From the NCBI RefSeq assembly GCF_000516555.1, contig NZ_AZSJ01000003.1, forward strand, positions 2,384,814-2,448,813: a stretch of DNA of 64,000 nt. The letters run 5' to 3'. The position numbers and the translations under genes are program-made. Below are positions 46,099 through 54,341 of this stretch, piece by piece (position 1 is the stretch's first letter; each line of letters starts with the position of its first letter). The DNA is from Afipia sp. P52-10 (lineage in GTDB: Bacteria; Pseudomonadota; Alphaproteobacteria; Rhizobiales; Xanthobacteraceae). The notes below the pieces were generated by a model that worked only from the letters and a program-made list of their open reading frames with translations, searched no databases and was not told the origin of the DNA.

Positions 46099-46351
46099 AC
46101 GGGTGACGGCGGTTGCCATCCCGGCGATGGCATGAAATTGCGCGATTTCGCGTTGGTGCGCATGTTCTTTTCGCCGTCGCCGGGCCTAGGGCGCCGCTGG
46201 ACCTGCGATGACGATGCCATGTGCCCGAGATCGCACGCAGGTCCTTGTCGGACATGATTTTTTTGGCCCGGGCCAGGCTGAAAGGACGCGATCGGAGTGG
46301 TCTTTCCGCTGCGTTTTTGATATCTGGCCGTGCAAACCCAGGATTCCTTCG

Positions 46352-46594
46352 ATGGCCGATCAGGCGCAAACCCAACTGCTTCATCTCGTGCTCGGCGGTG
46401 AACTCACCGACCTCGATCACGTCACGTTCAAGGACCTCGACAAGCTCGATATCGTCGGTGTGTTTCCGAACTATGCGAGCGCCTACGCGGCCTGGAAGGC
46501 CAAGGCGCAGCAGACCGTCGACAACGCGCACATGCGGTACTTCATCGTCCATCTGCATCGGCTGCTCGATCCCACGACCGATACCAAGCGCTGA
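46352..46594 (+). CDS. DUF4170 small protein
   Basis: 80 aa from ATG 46352 with AGGA about 8 bp upstream. No signal peptide or membrane segment. Conserved stretches are LLHLVLGGELTDL and TVDNAHMRYFIVHLHRLLDP, familiar from Rhizobiales proteins annotated DUF4170. It precedes the acyltransferase by 8 bp, so it belongs to the lipid A cluster transcript. Function unknown. Confidence 0.85.
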   Translation: MADQAQTQLLHLVLGGELTDLDHVTFKDLDKLDIVGVFPNYASAYAAWKAKAQQTVDNAHMRYFIVHLHRLLDPTTDTKR

Positions 46595-46602
46595 CGCGGA
46601 CG

Positions 46603-47304
46603 ATGAAACTCAGCGACCTGACGCGCGCGCCGGCCTTCCAGCGCATGGTGGGAACTTTGGCGGCGGAATATTTGCGGCTGGTTTGGCTGACCAACAAGTT
46701 CAGCTACTATCCGGAGAATTTCTACGAGCGCTTCGATCCGCATCTGCCGGCGATCATCACGTTCTGGCACGGTCAGCATTTCATGATTCCGTTTCTCAAG
46801 CGCGACTATCACAAGGCCAAGGTGCTGATCTCGCGCCACCGCGATGGCGAGATGAACGCGATTGCGGCGGAGCGGCTTGGGGTCGGCACCGTGCGCGGCT
46901 CCGGCGATCACGGCGGTGATTTCCGCCGCAAGGGCGGCGTCACTGCATTCAAGAGCATGCTCCAGGTGCTCGAGGACGGCTGCAACATGGCGACCACCGC
47001 CGATGTGCCGAAGGTGTCGCGCGTCGCCGGCCGCGGTGTCATCATGCTGGCGCGCGAATCCGGGCGGCCGATCTTTCCGTTCGCGCTGGCCACGAGCCGG
47101 TTCCGCCGCTTGAACAACTGGGACCGTTCGGTGATCCATCTGCCGTTCGGCCGTGGAGCGATGGTGGCGGGCGATCCGATCTATGTCCCACGCGACGCGA
47201 CCGACGAGGACATCGAGCGCTTTCGTCAGCAGCTCGAAACCGATCTGCGGGATGTGACGCGGCGCGCCTATGCCACGGTCGGGCGCGAGGATGATCATGG
47301 CTGA
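46603..47304 (+). CDS. Lysophospholipid acyltransferase-like protein (DUF374 type)
   Basis: 233 aa. The motif FWHGQHFMIPFLKRDY holds a His, and ISRHRDGEMNAIAAERLGV and GSGDHGGDFRRKGG follow, as in DUF374 acyltransferase-like proteins of Rhizobiales. No membrane segment is evident beyond a hydrophobic start. It lies immediately upstream of waaA and overlaps it by 8 bp (47297-47304), which fits a job in lipid A or Kdo attachment. The acyl donor is unknown. Confidence 0.85.
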   Translation: MKLSDLTRAPAFQRMVGTLAAEYLRLVWLTNKFSYYPENFYERFDPHLPAIITFWHGQHFMIPFLKRDYHKAKVLISRHRDGEMNAIAAERLGVGTVRGSGDHGGDFRRKGGVTAFKSMLQVLEDGCNMATTADVPKVSRVAGRGVIMLARESGRPIFPFALATSRFRRLNNWDRSVIHLPFGRGAMVAGDPIYVPRDATDEDIERFRQQLETDLRDVTRRAYATVGREDDHG

Positions 47305-48601
47305 TGGTCTGCCGCTGACCTTGCGGGTCTATCGCGGGCTGTCGTCCGCGGCGACGCCGTTCGCGGGCGCGCTTGCCAAGCATCGGCTGCGGCAGGGCAA
47401 GGAAGACGAGGCCCGCGTCGGCGAGCGCAAGGGACTGAGCGGCGCCGCGCGTCCCGACGGACCGCTGATCTGGGTGCATGGCGCGAGCGTCGGCGAGGTG
47501 CTGGCGGTGGCCGCGCTGGTCGAGCGTATGCGGGCGATGAACATCCGTGTGCTGTTGACCTCGGGGACGGTGACGTCGGCGGCGATCGTCGCCAAGCGTT
47601 TCCCGAGCGACGTCATCCACCAGTTCGTGCCCTATGACTCGCCGCGCTTCGTTGCGCGCTTTCTCGATCACTGGCAGCCGAGCTTCGCCCTGTTCGTCGA
47701 ATCCGATCTCTGGCCGAACCTCATCCTGTCGGCGTCGGAGCGACGCATTCCAATGATCGTCGTCAATGGTCGGATGTCGCAGCGCTCGTTCCATCGCTGG
47801 CGTGCGGCACCGGCGACGATGCATGCGCTGCTCAGCCAGTTCGAGATGTGCCTGGCGCAATCGCAAGGCGATGCCGATCGCTTTTCCGCGCTCGGCAGCT
47901 CGCACGTCTTCAATGTCGGCAACCTGAAGTTCGACGTGCCGGCGCCGCCGGCCGATCCGCAGAAGCTGGAGCAACTGACGGCGGCCACGCGCGGCCGGAC
48001 AGTCGTCGTGGCGTCCTCGACCCATCCGGGCGAGGAGGAGATCGTGCTCGATGCGCACCGGCGGCTGACCGCATACTTCCCGCAGCTCCTCACCGTGATC
48101 GTTCCGCGCCATCCGGAGCGCGGGGCGCAAGTGGCGCAGGCGACACAGGCGATGGGCTTGCGCGGCGCGGTGCGCTCGCAGGGTGAACTGCCGTCGCCGG
48201 AAACGGATGTGTATGTCGCCGACACGCTCGGCGAGCTCGGACTGTTCTATCGCCTGTCGCCGGTGGTGTTCGTCGGCGGCTCGCTGGTCAATCATGGCGG
48301 TCAGAATCCGATCGAACCGATCAAGCTCGGCGCTTCGGTGCTGCACGGCCCGCACGTCACCAACTTCACCGACGTCTATCGCGCGCTCGACGAGGCGGGT
48401 GGCGCGCAATTGGTGCAGAGCGGCGAGACCCTGGTGAAGCAGATCGGTCGTTGGCTTGAGGACAAGGAGGCGCGTCGGCGCGCTGGCGTCTCGGGGCGCG
48501 TGGTGGTGGAGAAACTCGGCGGCGCGCTGGAGCGGACGCTGACCGCGCTCGAGCCCTACCTGCTGCAACTGCGGCTGGAAAGCGGACCCACCCATGCGTG
48601 A
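47297..48601 (+). CDS. waaA: 3-deoxy-D-manno-octulosonic acid (Kdo) transferase
   Basis: 434 aa from ATG 47297, with AGG 6 bp upstream; an in-frame ATG at 47291 is too near it. It transfers Kdo to lipid IVA at the inner membrane face. The N-terminal segment includes LIWVHGASVGEVLAVAALVE with the catalytic Glu. Further family segments are ALFVESDLWPNLI and FVGGSLVNHGGQNPIEP, the latter binding CMP-Kdo. Its 3' end overlaps lpxK by 8 bp (48594-48601). Confidence 0.95.
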   Translation: MADGLPLTLRVYRGLSSAATPFAGALAKHRLRQGKEDEARVGERKGLSGAARPDGPLIWVHGASVGEVLAVAALVERMRAMNIRVLLTSGTVTSAAIVAKRFPSDVIHQFVPYDSPRFVARFLDHWQPSFALFVESDLWPNLILSASERRIPMIVVNGRMSQRSFHRWRAAPATMHALLSQFEMCLAQSQGDADRFSALGSSHVFNVGNLKFDVPAPPADPQKLEQLTAATRGRTVVVASSTHPGEEEIVLDAHRRLTAYFPQLLTVIVPRHPERGAQVAQATQAMGLRGAVRSQGELPSPETDVYVADTLGELGLFYRLSPVVFVGGSLVNHGGQNPIEPIKLGASVLHGPHVTNFTDVYRALDEAGGAQLVQSGETLVKQIGRWLEDKEARRRAGVSGRVVVEKLGGALERTLTALEPYLLQLRLESGPTHA

Positions 48602-49604
48602 GCCGGCATTCTGGTGGCGGCCTGCCTCTTGGATGTCCCGCGCGCTATCGCCTGTCGCGTATGTGTATGGCAGCATCGCCGCCCGGCGTATGCGGCAGGC
48701 CGGACGCCGCGCGGCCGTGCCGGTGATCTGCGTCGGCAGCTACCATGTTGGCGGCGCCGGCAAGACGCCCACCGTCATGGCCTTGATCACGATGCTGCAG
48801 GCGGCGGGCGAAACGCCGGTGGTGTTGAGCCGCGGTTATGGCGGCCGTCTTGCGGGACCGGTGCGGGTCGATCCGGCGCGCCACCGCGCTGCGGATGTCG
48901 GTGACGAGCCGCTGCTGCTCGCACGCGCCGCTCCCGTGATCGTCGCGCGCGATCGCATCGCAGGCGCGGAGGCCGCGCATGCGGCCGGCGCGAGCGTCAT
49001 CGTCATGGACGACGGCTTCCAGAATCCATCGTTGCACAAGGACCTGTCGCTGGCGGTGATCGACGGCGGCCGCGGCGTCGGCAATGCCTGCGTGTTTCCG
49101 GCCGGACCTCTGCGGGCGCCGCTCGCCGTGCAGACCGAGCGAACGGATGCGCTGGTGCTGGTGGGCGAAGGCGGAGCCGCGAATGGCATCGCCGCCGGGC
49201 TGGCTCAGCGTGGAGTGCCGGTGCTGCGGGCGCAGATCGTGCCGGAGGAGCGTGCGGTGTCGGCCTTGCAGGGCAAGCGCGTGCTGGCCTTCGCAGGGAT
49301 CGGCGATCCGGAGCGATTCTTCCAGACACTGCGGGCGAGAGGCATCGCGGTTGCGGCGACCGTGGCGTTTGCCGATCATCACGCCTTCACGGCGGCCGAG
49401 ATCGACCGCCTGCTCGCCCAGGCGCGGGCGGAGTCGTTGATCGCGGTGACAACGGAGAAGGATCTGGCGCGCCTGCGTGGATTGCCTGGTGTCGATATCG
49501 CGGCAATCCGCGGCTTTCCGGTCGCGTTGCAGATCGATGAGGGGGCAGCGCTCGCGGCGCTGGTGCGGAACGCGCTGGCGATGGTGCGCGCACGGTCTGC
49601 CTGA
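48594..49604 (+). CDS. lpxK: Tetraacyldisaccharide 4'-kinase
   Basis: 336 aa. It phosphorylates the 4' position of lipid A disaccharide. The P-loop is GGAGKTPTVMALI in SYHVGGAGKTPTV, and the family motif DDGFQNPSLHKDL follows at about 140. The start overlaps waaA, which ties the two in translation. Last gene of the run pmbA to lpxK; only 16 bp separate it from the convergent DUF2093 gene. Confidence 0.95.
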   Translation: MREPAFWWRPASWMSRALSPVAYVYGSIAARRMRQAGRRAAVPVICVGSYHVGGAGKTPTVMALITMLQAAGETPVVLSRGYGGRLAGPVRVDPARHRAADVGDEPLLLARAAPVIVARDRIAGAEAAHAAGASVIVMDDGFQNPSLHKDLSLAVIDGGRGVGNACVFPAGPLRAPLAVQTERTDALVLVGEGGAANGIAAGLAQRGVPVLRAQIVPEERAVSALQGKRVLAFAGIGDPERFFQTLRARGIAVAATVAFADHHAFTAAEIDRLLAQARAESLIAVTTEKDLARLRGLPGVDIAAIRGFPVALQIDEGAALAALVRNALAMVRARSA

Positions 49605-49620
49605 GGCGGTCGCCGGCCAG

Positions 49621-49839
49621 TTACGTCGCGAGCTTGAGGTTGTGGCGCTCCAGCGCCGCCTCCGGCGTCGCATAGGCTTCCTGGCGGTCCACGCTCCAGT
49701 ACTTCAAATCTTCCAACGGAATCCGCGTGCCGGTGACGGCACAGCGCACATAGGCGCCCGGCGAGATCACCCGGAAGTCGCCATCGAGATACTGCACTTT
49801 CGCTTCGCCCTGGCCGGACGATCCGAATTTGTTGAGCAC
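49621..49839 (-). CDS. DUF2093 small protein
   Basis: 72 aa from GTG 49839, preceded by GGAG at 9 bp. Typical stretches are GQGEAKVQYLDGDFRVISPG, YVRCAVTG and IPLEDLKYWSVDRQEAY. The two-residue Cys and the RYW-like SVDRQEAY block recur in DUF2093 proteins. Function unknown. xseA lies upstream on the same strand, separated by a degenerate repeat. Confidence 0.85.
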   Translation of the reverse strand: MLNKFGSSGQGEAKVQYLDGDFRVISPGAYVRCAVTGTRIPLEDLKYWSVDRQEAYATPEAALERHNLKLAT

Positions 49840-49880
49840 GAAAAAGGTCTCCAATCTGCCCGCGGCGTACTGCCAGCGCA

Positions 49881-49960
49881 CGCCGCTACTAAACCGGCAC
49901 GGCGGCAATGCCGCCGCTAAACTGCATAGCGGCAACGCCACCAATAAACCGTATGCCTCA
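49881..49960. repeat. Degenerate ~28-bp tandem repeat, three units
   Basis: Units start CGCCGCTACTAAACCGGCAC, GCCGCCGCTAAACTGCATAG and CGCCACCAATAAACCGTATG, each with a CTAAAC-like core followed by GGC-rich ends. The array is between xseA and the DUF2093 gene. Confidence 0.6.
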
Positions 49961-50089
49961 TACCATGACAACCGCGACAAAGCGTCGATTTCAAGTCCGC
50001 GCCACGGGGCCTTGGCAGATGGCGGCCATGCGCGTGTATGGCGGCGGCACGACGTGTGGACAGGGGACAGGTGAGACCGAATAGTTCTG

Positions 50090-51688
50090 TCAGAACAGCT
50101 TGCCCTGGCCGGCATCCTGGTTCCGCGGCCGAGCGGCGGTGGGGCGCTTGACCGGGACAGGCGCGGGCGCCGCCTCGCCATCGGCGGTGGCGCCGACGGT
50201 GCCATCAGCGAATTCCAGCGTCAGGTGGGTGCCTGGCTTGACCGCGGCGGCATCGCGCAGTGTCGCTCCGTCCGCATCCCGCACCAGTGCATAGCCGCGC
50301 GCCAATACGCTGCGATACGACAGCGCGTTCAGCAGCAGCATCGTGCTGTCGAGGCGGGCGGCGCGCGCCTGGATCAGCACGCGAATGGCGCGGGCGGCGC
50401 GCTCGGCCAGCCGGTGGGTGCGGTCGAGATCGCGGGCGAGGCGGTGGCGATGCGCGTCGGCATTGGCGCGAAGCGAGATGCCGAGCCGCGCGGTCAGCGT
50501 CGCGAACCGATCGCGCCGCTGACGCGCCAACGACGCGGTGGTTTGCGTCGCGCGGGCGTCCAGGTTGCGCAGCCGGTCGAAGGCGCGCTCGATCTGCATG
50601 CGCAACGTGCGCGGCGTCAGCGCGGCGCTGGCGATGGTGAGGCGGCGGTGATGCACATGGGCCGAGGCCCGCAAGGCGCGGGGCAGGGCGGCGGCGGCAT
50701 GATCCAATCGCTGGCGCGGGATCGCGAACAGGCTCTCGCGGCTCGGCAGCGCGCGCGCGGCCGCGCGCAGCTCGTTGCGGCGGGCTTCGTGCCCGCGTTG
50801 CCAGCAGGCAAAGGCGCGGCGTGCCAGGGTTGCGACTTCGATCGTAAGTTCGGAGCGGACCGGCACCGCCATTTCGGCAGCCGCCGTCGGCGTCGGCGCG
50901 CGCTTGTCGGCGGCGAAGTCGATCAGCGTCACGTCGGTCTCGTGACCGACCGCCGAAATCAGCGGGATCATGCTTTCGGCGGCGGCGCGAACGACGATCT
51001 CCTCGTTGAACGACCACAGGTCTTCCAGCGAACCGCCGCCGCGGGCGACGATCAACAGGTCCGGACGTGGGATCTTGCCGTTCGGCAAGAGCGCATTGAA
51101 GCCGCGGATCGCCGCGGCCACCTGCTCGGCGGAACCTTCGCCCTGCACGCGCACCGGCCACACCAGCACGCGGCGGGGAAAGCGATCCTCCAGCCGGTGC
51201 AAGATATCGCGGATCACGGCGCCGGTCGGCGAGGTGACGATGCCGATCACCTCCGGCAGCCACGGCAGCAGCTGCTTGCGGCCCTCGTCGAACAGGCCTT
51301 CGGCGGCAAGCTTGCGCTTACGCTCCTCCATCAGCGCCATTAGCGCGCCGATGCCGGCTGGCTCCAGCGCCTCGATCACGATCTGGTACTTCGAGGAACC
51401 GGGGTAGGTGGTGAGCTTGCCGGTGGCGATCACCTCAAGCCCTTCCTGCGGCTTGAAGCGCATCCGTCCGTGCACGCCCTTCCAGATCACCGCCTCGATC
51501 TTGGCGGTCTGGTCCTTCAGGGCGAAATAGCAGTGGCCGGAGGAGTGCGGTCCGCGGAAACCGGAGATCTCGCCGCGCACCCGCACATGGCCAAAGGCGT
51601 CCTCCACCGTCCGCTTCAGCGATGCGGACAGTTCGGACACGGTGAATTCGGCGGTATTCACCCGTATTTCGGGCGCCACGGCAGTCAT
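50090..51688 (-). CDS. xseA: Exodeoxyribonuclease VII large subunit
   Basis: 532 aa from ATG 51688. With XseB it degrades single-stranded DNA. The N-terminal OB domain ([26 protein letters not shown]) is followed by the nuclease core with [42 protein letters not shown] and [29 protein letters not shown] long, Arg/Ala-rich coiled-coil occupies about 280-450. The divergent purD begins 87 bp away. The small-subunit gene xseB is not in the window. Confidence 0.95.
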   Translation of the reverse strand: MTAVAPEIRVNTAEFTVSELSASLKRTVEDAFGHVRVRGEISGFRGPHSSGHCYFALKDQTAKIEAVIWKGVHGRMRFKPQEGLEVIATGKLTTYPGSSKYQIVIEALEPAGIGALMALMEERKRKLAAEGLFDEGRKQLLPWLPEVIGIVTSPTGAVIRDILHRLEDRFPRRVLVWPVRVQGEGSAEQVAAAIRGFNALLPNGKIPRPDLLIVARGGGSLEDLWSFNEEIVVRAAAESMIPLISAVGHETDVTLIDFAADKRAPTPTAAAEMAVPVRSELTIEVATLARRAFACWQRGHEARRNELRAAARALPSRESLFAIPRQRLDHAAAALPRALRASAHVHHRRLTIASAALTPRTLRMQIERAFDRLRNLDARATQTTASLARQRRDRFATLTARLGISLRANADAHRHRLARDLDRTHRLAERAARAIRVLIQARAARLDSTMLLLNALSYRSVLARGYALVRDADGATLRDAAAVKPGTHLTLEFADGTVGATADGEAAPAPVPVKRPTAARPRNQDAGQGKLF

Positions 51689-51774
51689 GAGCAATGCGAA
51701 TCTTTGGACTGTTTCTCTGCATATGTTACATGCTTTCGCGTCCCGTTTAACCCCTGTGATTCCAAGCTTTTCCC

Positions 51775-53058
51775 ATGAAAATTCTCGTCCTCGGTTCCGG
51801 CGGCCGCGAGCATGCCCTGTGCTGGAAGATCGCCGCCTCGCCGCTGGTGACGAAGCTGTGGTGCCTGCCGGGCAATGCGGGCATCGCCAACGATGCCGAG
51901 TGCGTTCCGATCGACCTGACCGATCACGCGGCGGTGATCGCCTTCTGCAAGGCGAACGCGGTGGATTTCGTCGTGGTCGGTCCCGATGCCGCGATCGCTG
52001 CGGGCATCGTGGACGACCTCAACGCGGCGCGCTTCAAGGCGTTCGGTCCGACGAAGGCGGCAGGCCAACTTGAGAGCTCGAAGAGCTTCACCAAGGCGCT
52101 CTGCCGCGACAACAACATTCCGACCGCAGCCTACGGCCATTTCGACAAGGCCGAGGCGGCGAAGGCGTATATCCGCCAGCAGGGCGCGCCGATCGTGGTG
52201 AAGGCGGATGGGCTCGCGGCGGGCAAGGGCGTCGTCGTGGCGATGACGCTCGATGAGGCGCTCGCCGCCGTCGAGATGATGTTCGGCGGCGCATTTGGTG
52301 AGTCTGGCGCCGAAGTGGTGGTCGAGGAGTTCATGCAGGGCGAGGAGGCCTCGTTCTTCGTGCTGTGCGACGGCGAGCATGCATTGCCGCTCGCGACCGT
52401 CCAGGACCACAAGCGCGCGTTCGACGGCGACCAGGGCCCGAACACCGGCGGCATGGGCGCCTATTCGCCCGCGCCGGTGATGACGGAAGCGCTGTGCCAG
52501 CAGGTGATGGACGAGATCATCCATCCGACGCTGCGGGCGATGAAGGCCAAAGGCATGCCGTACAAGGGCGTGCTGTATGCGGGCATCATGCTGACCGACA
52601 ACGGGCCGAAGCTGGTCGAATACAACGCCCGCTTCGGCGATCCCGAATGCCAGGTGTTGATGCTGCGGATGATGTCGGACATCGTGCCCGCGCTGATCGC
52701 CTGTGCCGACGGACAACTGGGGCACATGTCGCTGCGCTGGTATGACGAGGTGGCGATCACCGTGATCATGGCGACCAAGGGCTATCCCGGCGATGCGCCG
52801 AAGGGCTCGCGCATCGAAGGGCTGGACGAGGCGGCCAAGGGCGAGGGCGTCGAGATCTTCCATGCCGGCACCAAGCGCATCGATGGTCACATCACTGCCA
52901 ATGGCGGACGGGTGCTGAACGTCTGCGCGCTCGGCAAGAGCGTCAGCGAAGCGCGCGAGCGCGCTTATGCGGCGATCGACAAGATCAACTGGCCGGAGGG
53001 TTTCTGCCGCCGCGACATCGGCTGGCGCGCGGTGGAGCGGGAGCAGGCCAAGCGATAA
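51775..53058 (+). CDS. purD: Phosphoribosylamine-glycine ligase (GARS)
   Basis: 427 aa, the standard length. It joins glycine to phosphoribosylamine with ATP in purine synthesis. The N-terminus [19 protein letters not shown] is the family start. ATP-grasp features: [34 protein letters not shown], and the signature RFGDPECQ in [15 protein letters not shown]. The ATG at 51775 is 87 bp from divergent xseA. Confidence 0.97.
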   Translation: MKILVLGSGGREHALCWKIAASPLVTKLWCLPGNAGIANDAECVPIDLTDHAAVIAFCKANAVDFVVVGPDAAIAAGIVDDLNAARFKAFGPTKAAGQLESSKSFTKALCRDNNIPTAAYGHFDKAEAAKAYIRQQGAPIVVKADGLAAGKGVVVAMTLDEALAAVEMMFGGAFGESGAEVVVEEFMQGEEASFFVLCDGEHALPLATVQDHKRAFDGDQGPNTGGMGAYSPAPVMTEALCQQVMDEIIHPTLRAMKAKGMPYKGVLYAGIMLTDNGPKLVEYNARFGDPECQVLMLRMMSDIVPALIACADGQLGHMSLRWYDEVAITVIMATKGYPGDAPKGSRIEGLDEAAKGEGVEIFHAGTKRIDGHITANGGRVLNVCALGKSVSEARERAYAAIDKINWPEGFCRRDIGWRAVEREQAKR

Positions 53059-53098
53059 CGGCGAAGCGGACGTTCGATAAGAAGCGGAGGGAGCGGCC

Positions 53099-53542
53099 AT
53101 GGGCTTGCGGGAAGCGCGGCGCGACGAGGTGCCGCTGATCGTGGCGATGCTGCTCGACGATCACCTCGGTAAGGGGCGCGAGGACATGGGCGACATGACG
53201 CCGTATCTGAAGGCGTTCGACGCCATCGCCGCCGATCCATTCAACACGCAATATGTCTGGGACGAGAACGGCGAGGTGCTCGGCTGCCTGCAACTCACCG
53301 TCATTCCCGGCATCTCCCAGCAGGGCGCCTGGCGGGCGCAGATCGAGGGCGTGCGGGTGGCGGGGGCCAAGCGCGGCAGCGGCATCGGCCACAAGATGAT
53401 GCATGCGGTGATGGCGATCGCCCGCGAGCGCGGCTGCGTGCAGATGCAGCTTACCACCAACAAGGTGCGGCACGACGCGCAGCGCTTCTACGAGACGCTG
53501 GGGTTCGAGAAGTCGCATGAGGGCATGAAGGTGAAGCTCTAA
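53099..53542 (+). CDS. GNAT-family N-acetyltransferase
   Basis: 147 aa. The acetyl-CoA pocket motif is VAGAKRGSGIGHKMMHAVM, preceded by the central beta-strand segment GCLQLTVIPGISQQGAWRAQIEGV. The C-terminal NKVRHDAQRFYETLGFEKSH is typical. Target unknown. It lies 40 bp downstream of purD on the same strand with AGCGGAGGGAG just before the ATG, so it may be read as part of the same transcript. Confidence 0.9.
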   Translation: MGLREARRDEVPLIVAMLLDDHLGKGREDMGDMTPYLKAFDAIAADPFNTQYVWDENGEVLGCLQLTVIPGISQQGAWRAQIEGVRVAGAKRGSGIGHKMMHAVMAIARERGCVQMQLTTNKVRHDAQRFYETLGFEKSHEGMKVKL

Positions 53543-53724
53543 GCATGATCCCGAAAAGTGGGAACCGGTTTCCGGTGTTCGGATCAGATCATGTCAAAGG
53601 CGCGCGTCGAGCATCCTGCCTCATCCTGAGGAGCCCGTGGAAGACGGGCGTCTCGAAGGATGTGATTCAGGAACAATGTGGCCTCATGCTTCAAGACGGT
53701 CTTGCAGACCTCCTCAGCATGAGG
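53542..53724. repeat. Three dispersed palindromic repeats in a row
   Basis: AGCATGATCCCGAAAAGTGGGAACCGG through GATCATG at 53542-53593 belongs to the 22660 family. TCATCCTGAGGAGC...GTCTCGAAGGATG at 53621-53662 and GCCTCATGCT...AGCATGAGG at 53681-53724 belong to the 10865 family. Together they fill the gap to the convergent tadA. Confidence 0.8.
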
Positions 53725-53749
53725 ATGAAGGCCGTGCCTTCGCGGCCCG

Positions 53750-54193
53750 CTACCGCCGCGCCTTGAAGAAATCCTTCAGCAGCATCGCTGCCGCCTCCTC
53801 GCCGACGGCGCCATAGACCTCCGGCGCGTGATGGCAGGTGGGGGAGGCGAAGAAGCGCACGCCGTTGTCGACCGCGCCGCCTTTCGGGTCGCCCGCCCCA
53901 TAGTAAAGCCTGCGGATGCGGGCGAACGAGATCGCGCCCGCGCACATCGCGCAGGGCTCCAGCGTTACGTAAAGATCGCAGTCGGTCAGCCGCTCGCTGC
54001 CCAGCGCCCGCGCGGCGTCGCGGATGGCCAGGATTTCGGCATGGGCGGTCGGGTCGCGATCGGCAATCGTGCGATTACCGGCGCTGGCGACCACGCGGCC
54101 GTTGGCCACCACCACGCAGCCGATCGGAACCTCGCCGGCGGCCTGCGCCGCCCGGGCCTCCTCAAGCGCCAAATCCATGAAAGATCGTGTCAT
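53750..54193 (-). CDS. tadA: tRNA adenosine(34) deaminase
   Basis: 147 aa from ATG 54193. It converts A34 to inosine in tRNA-Arg(ACG). Zinc-binding and catalytic residues are complete: HAE at residues 51-53 and PCAMC at 80-84. The N-terminal MDLALEEARAAQAAGEVPIGCVVV is typical. The frame stays open far upstream because the opposite strand codes the RluB-like extension, so the true start is the short one. It diverges from the pseudouridine synthase gene. Confidence 0.95.
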   Translation of the reverse strand: MTRSFMDLALEEARAAQAAGEVPIGCVVVANGRVVASAGNRTIADRDPTAHAEILAIRDAARALGSERLTDCDLYVTLEPCAMCAGAISFARIRRLYYGAGDPKGGAVDNGVRFFASPTCHHAPEVYGAVGEEAAAMLLKDFFKARR

Positions 54194-54341
54194 TCGTCTC
54201 TCGTATCGCCGGACGAACTCTGATATCAGCCCCACAACCTTGGGGACAATGTCCGGGCGGCCAGAAAGCCTGTATCCGGACCGGACCCGACCCCCGACGA
54301 ACTGATATGCGGCCTGCCCGGCGATGCCGGGGCGAGGTCCA

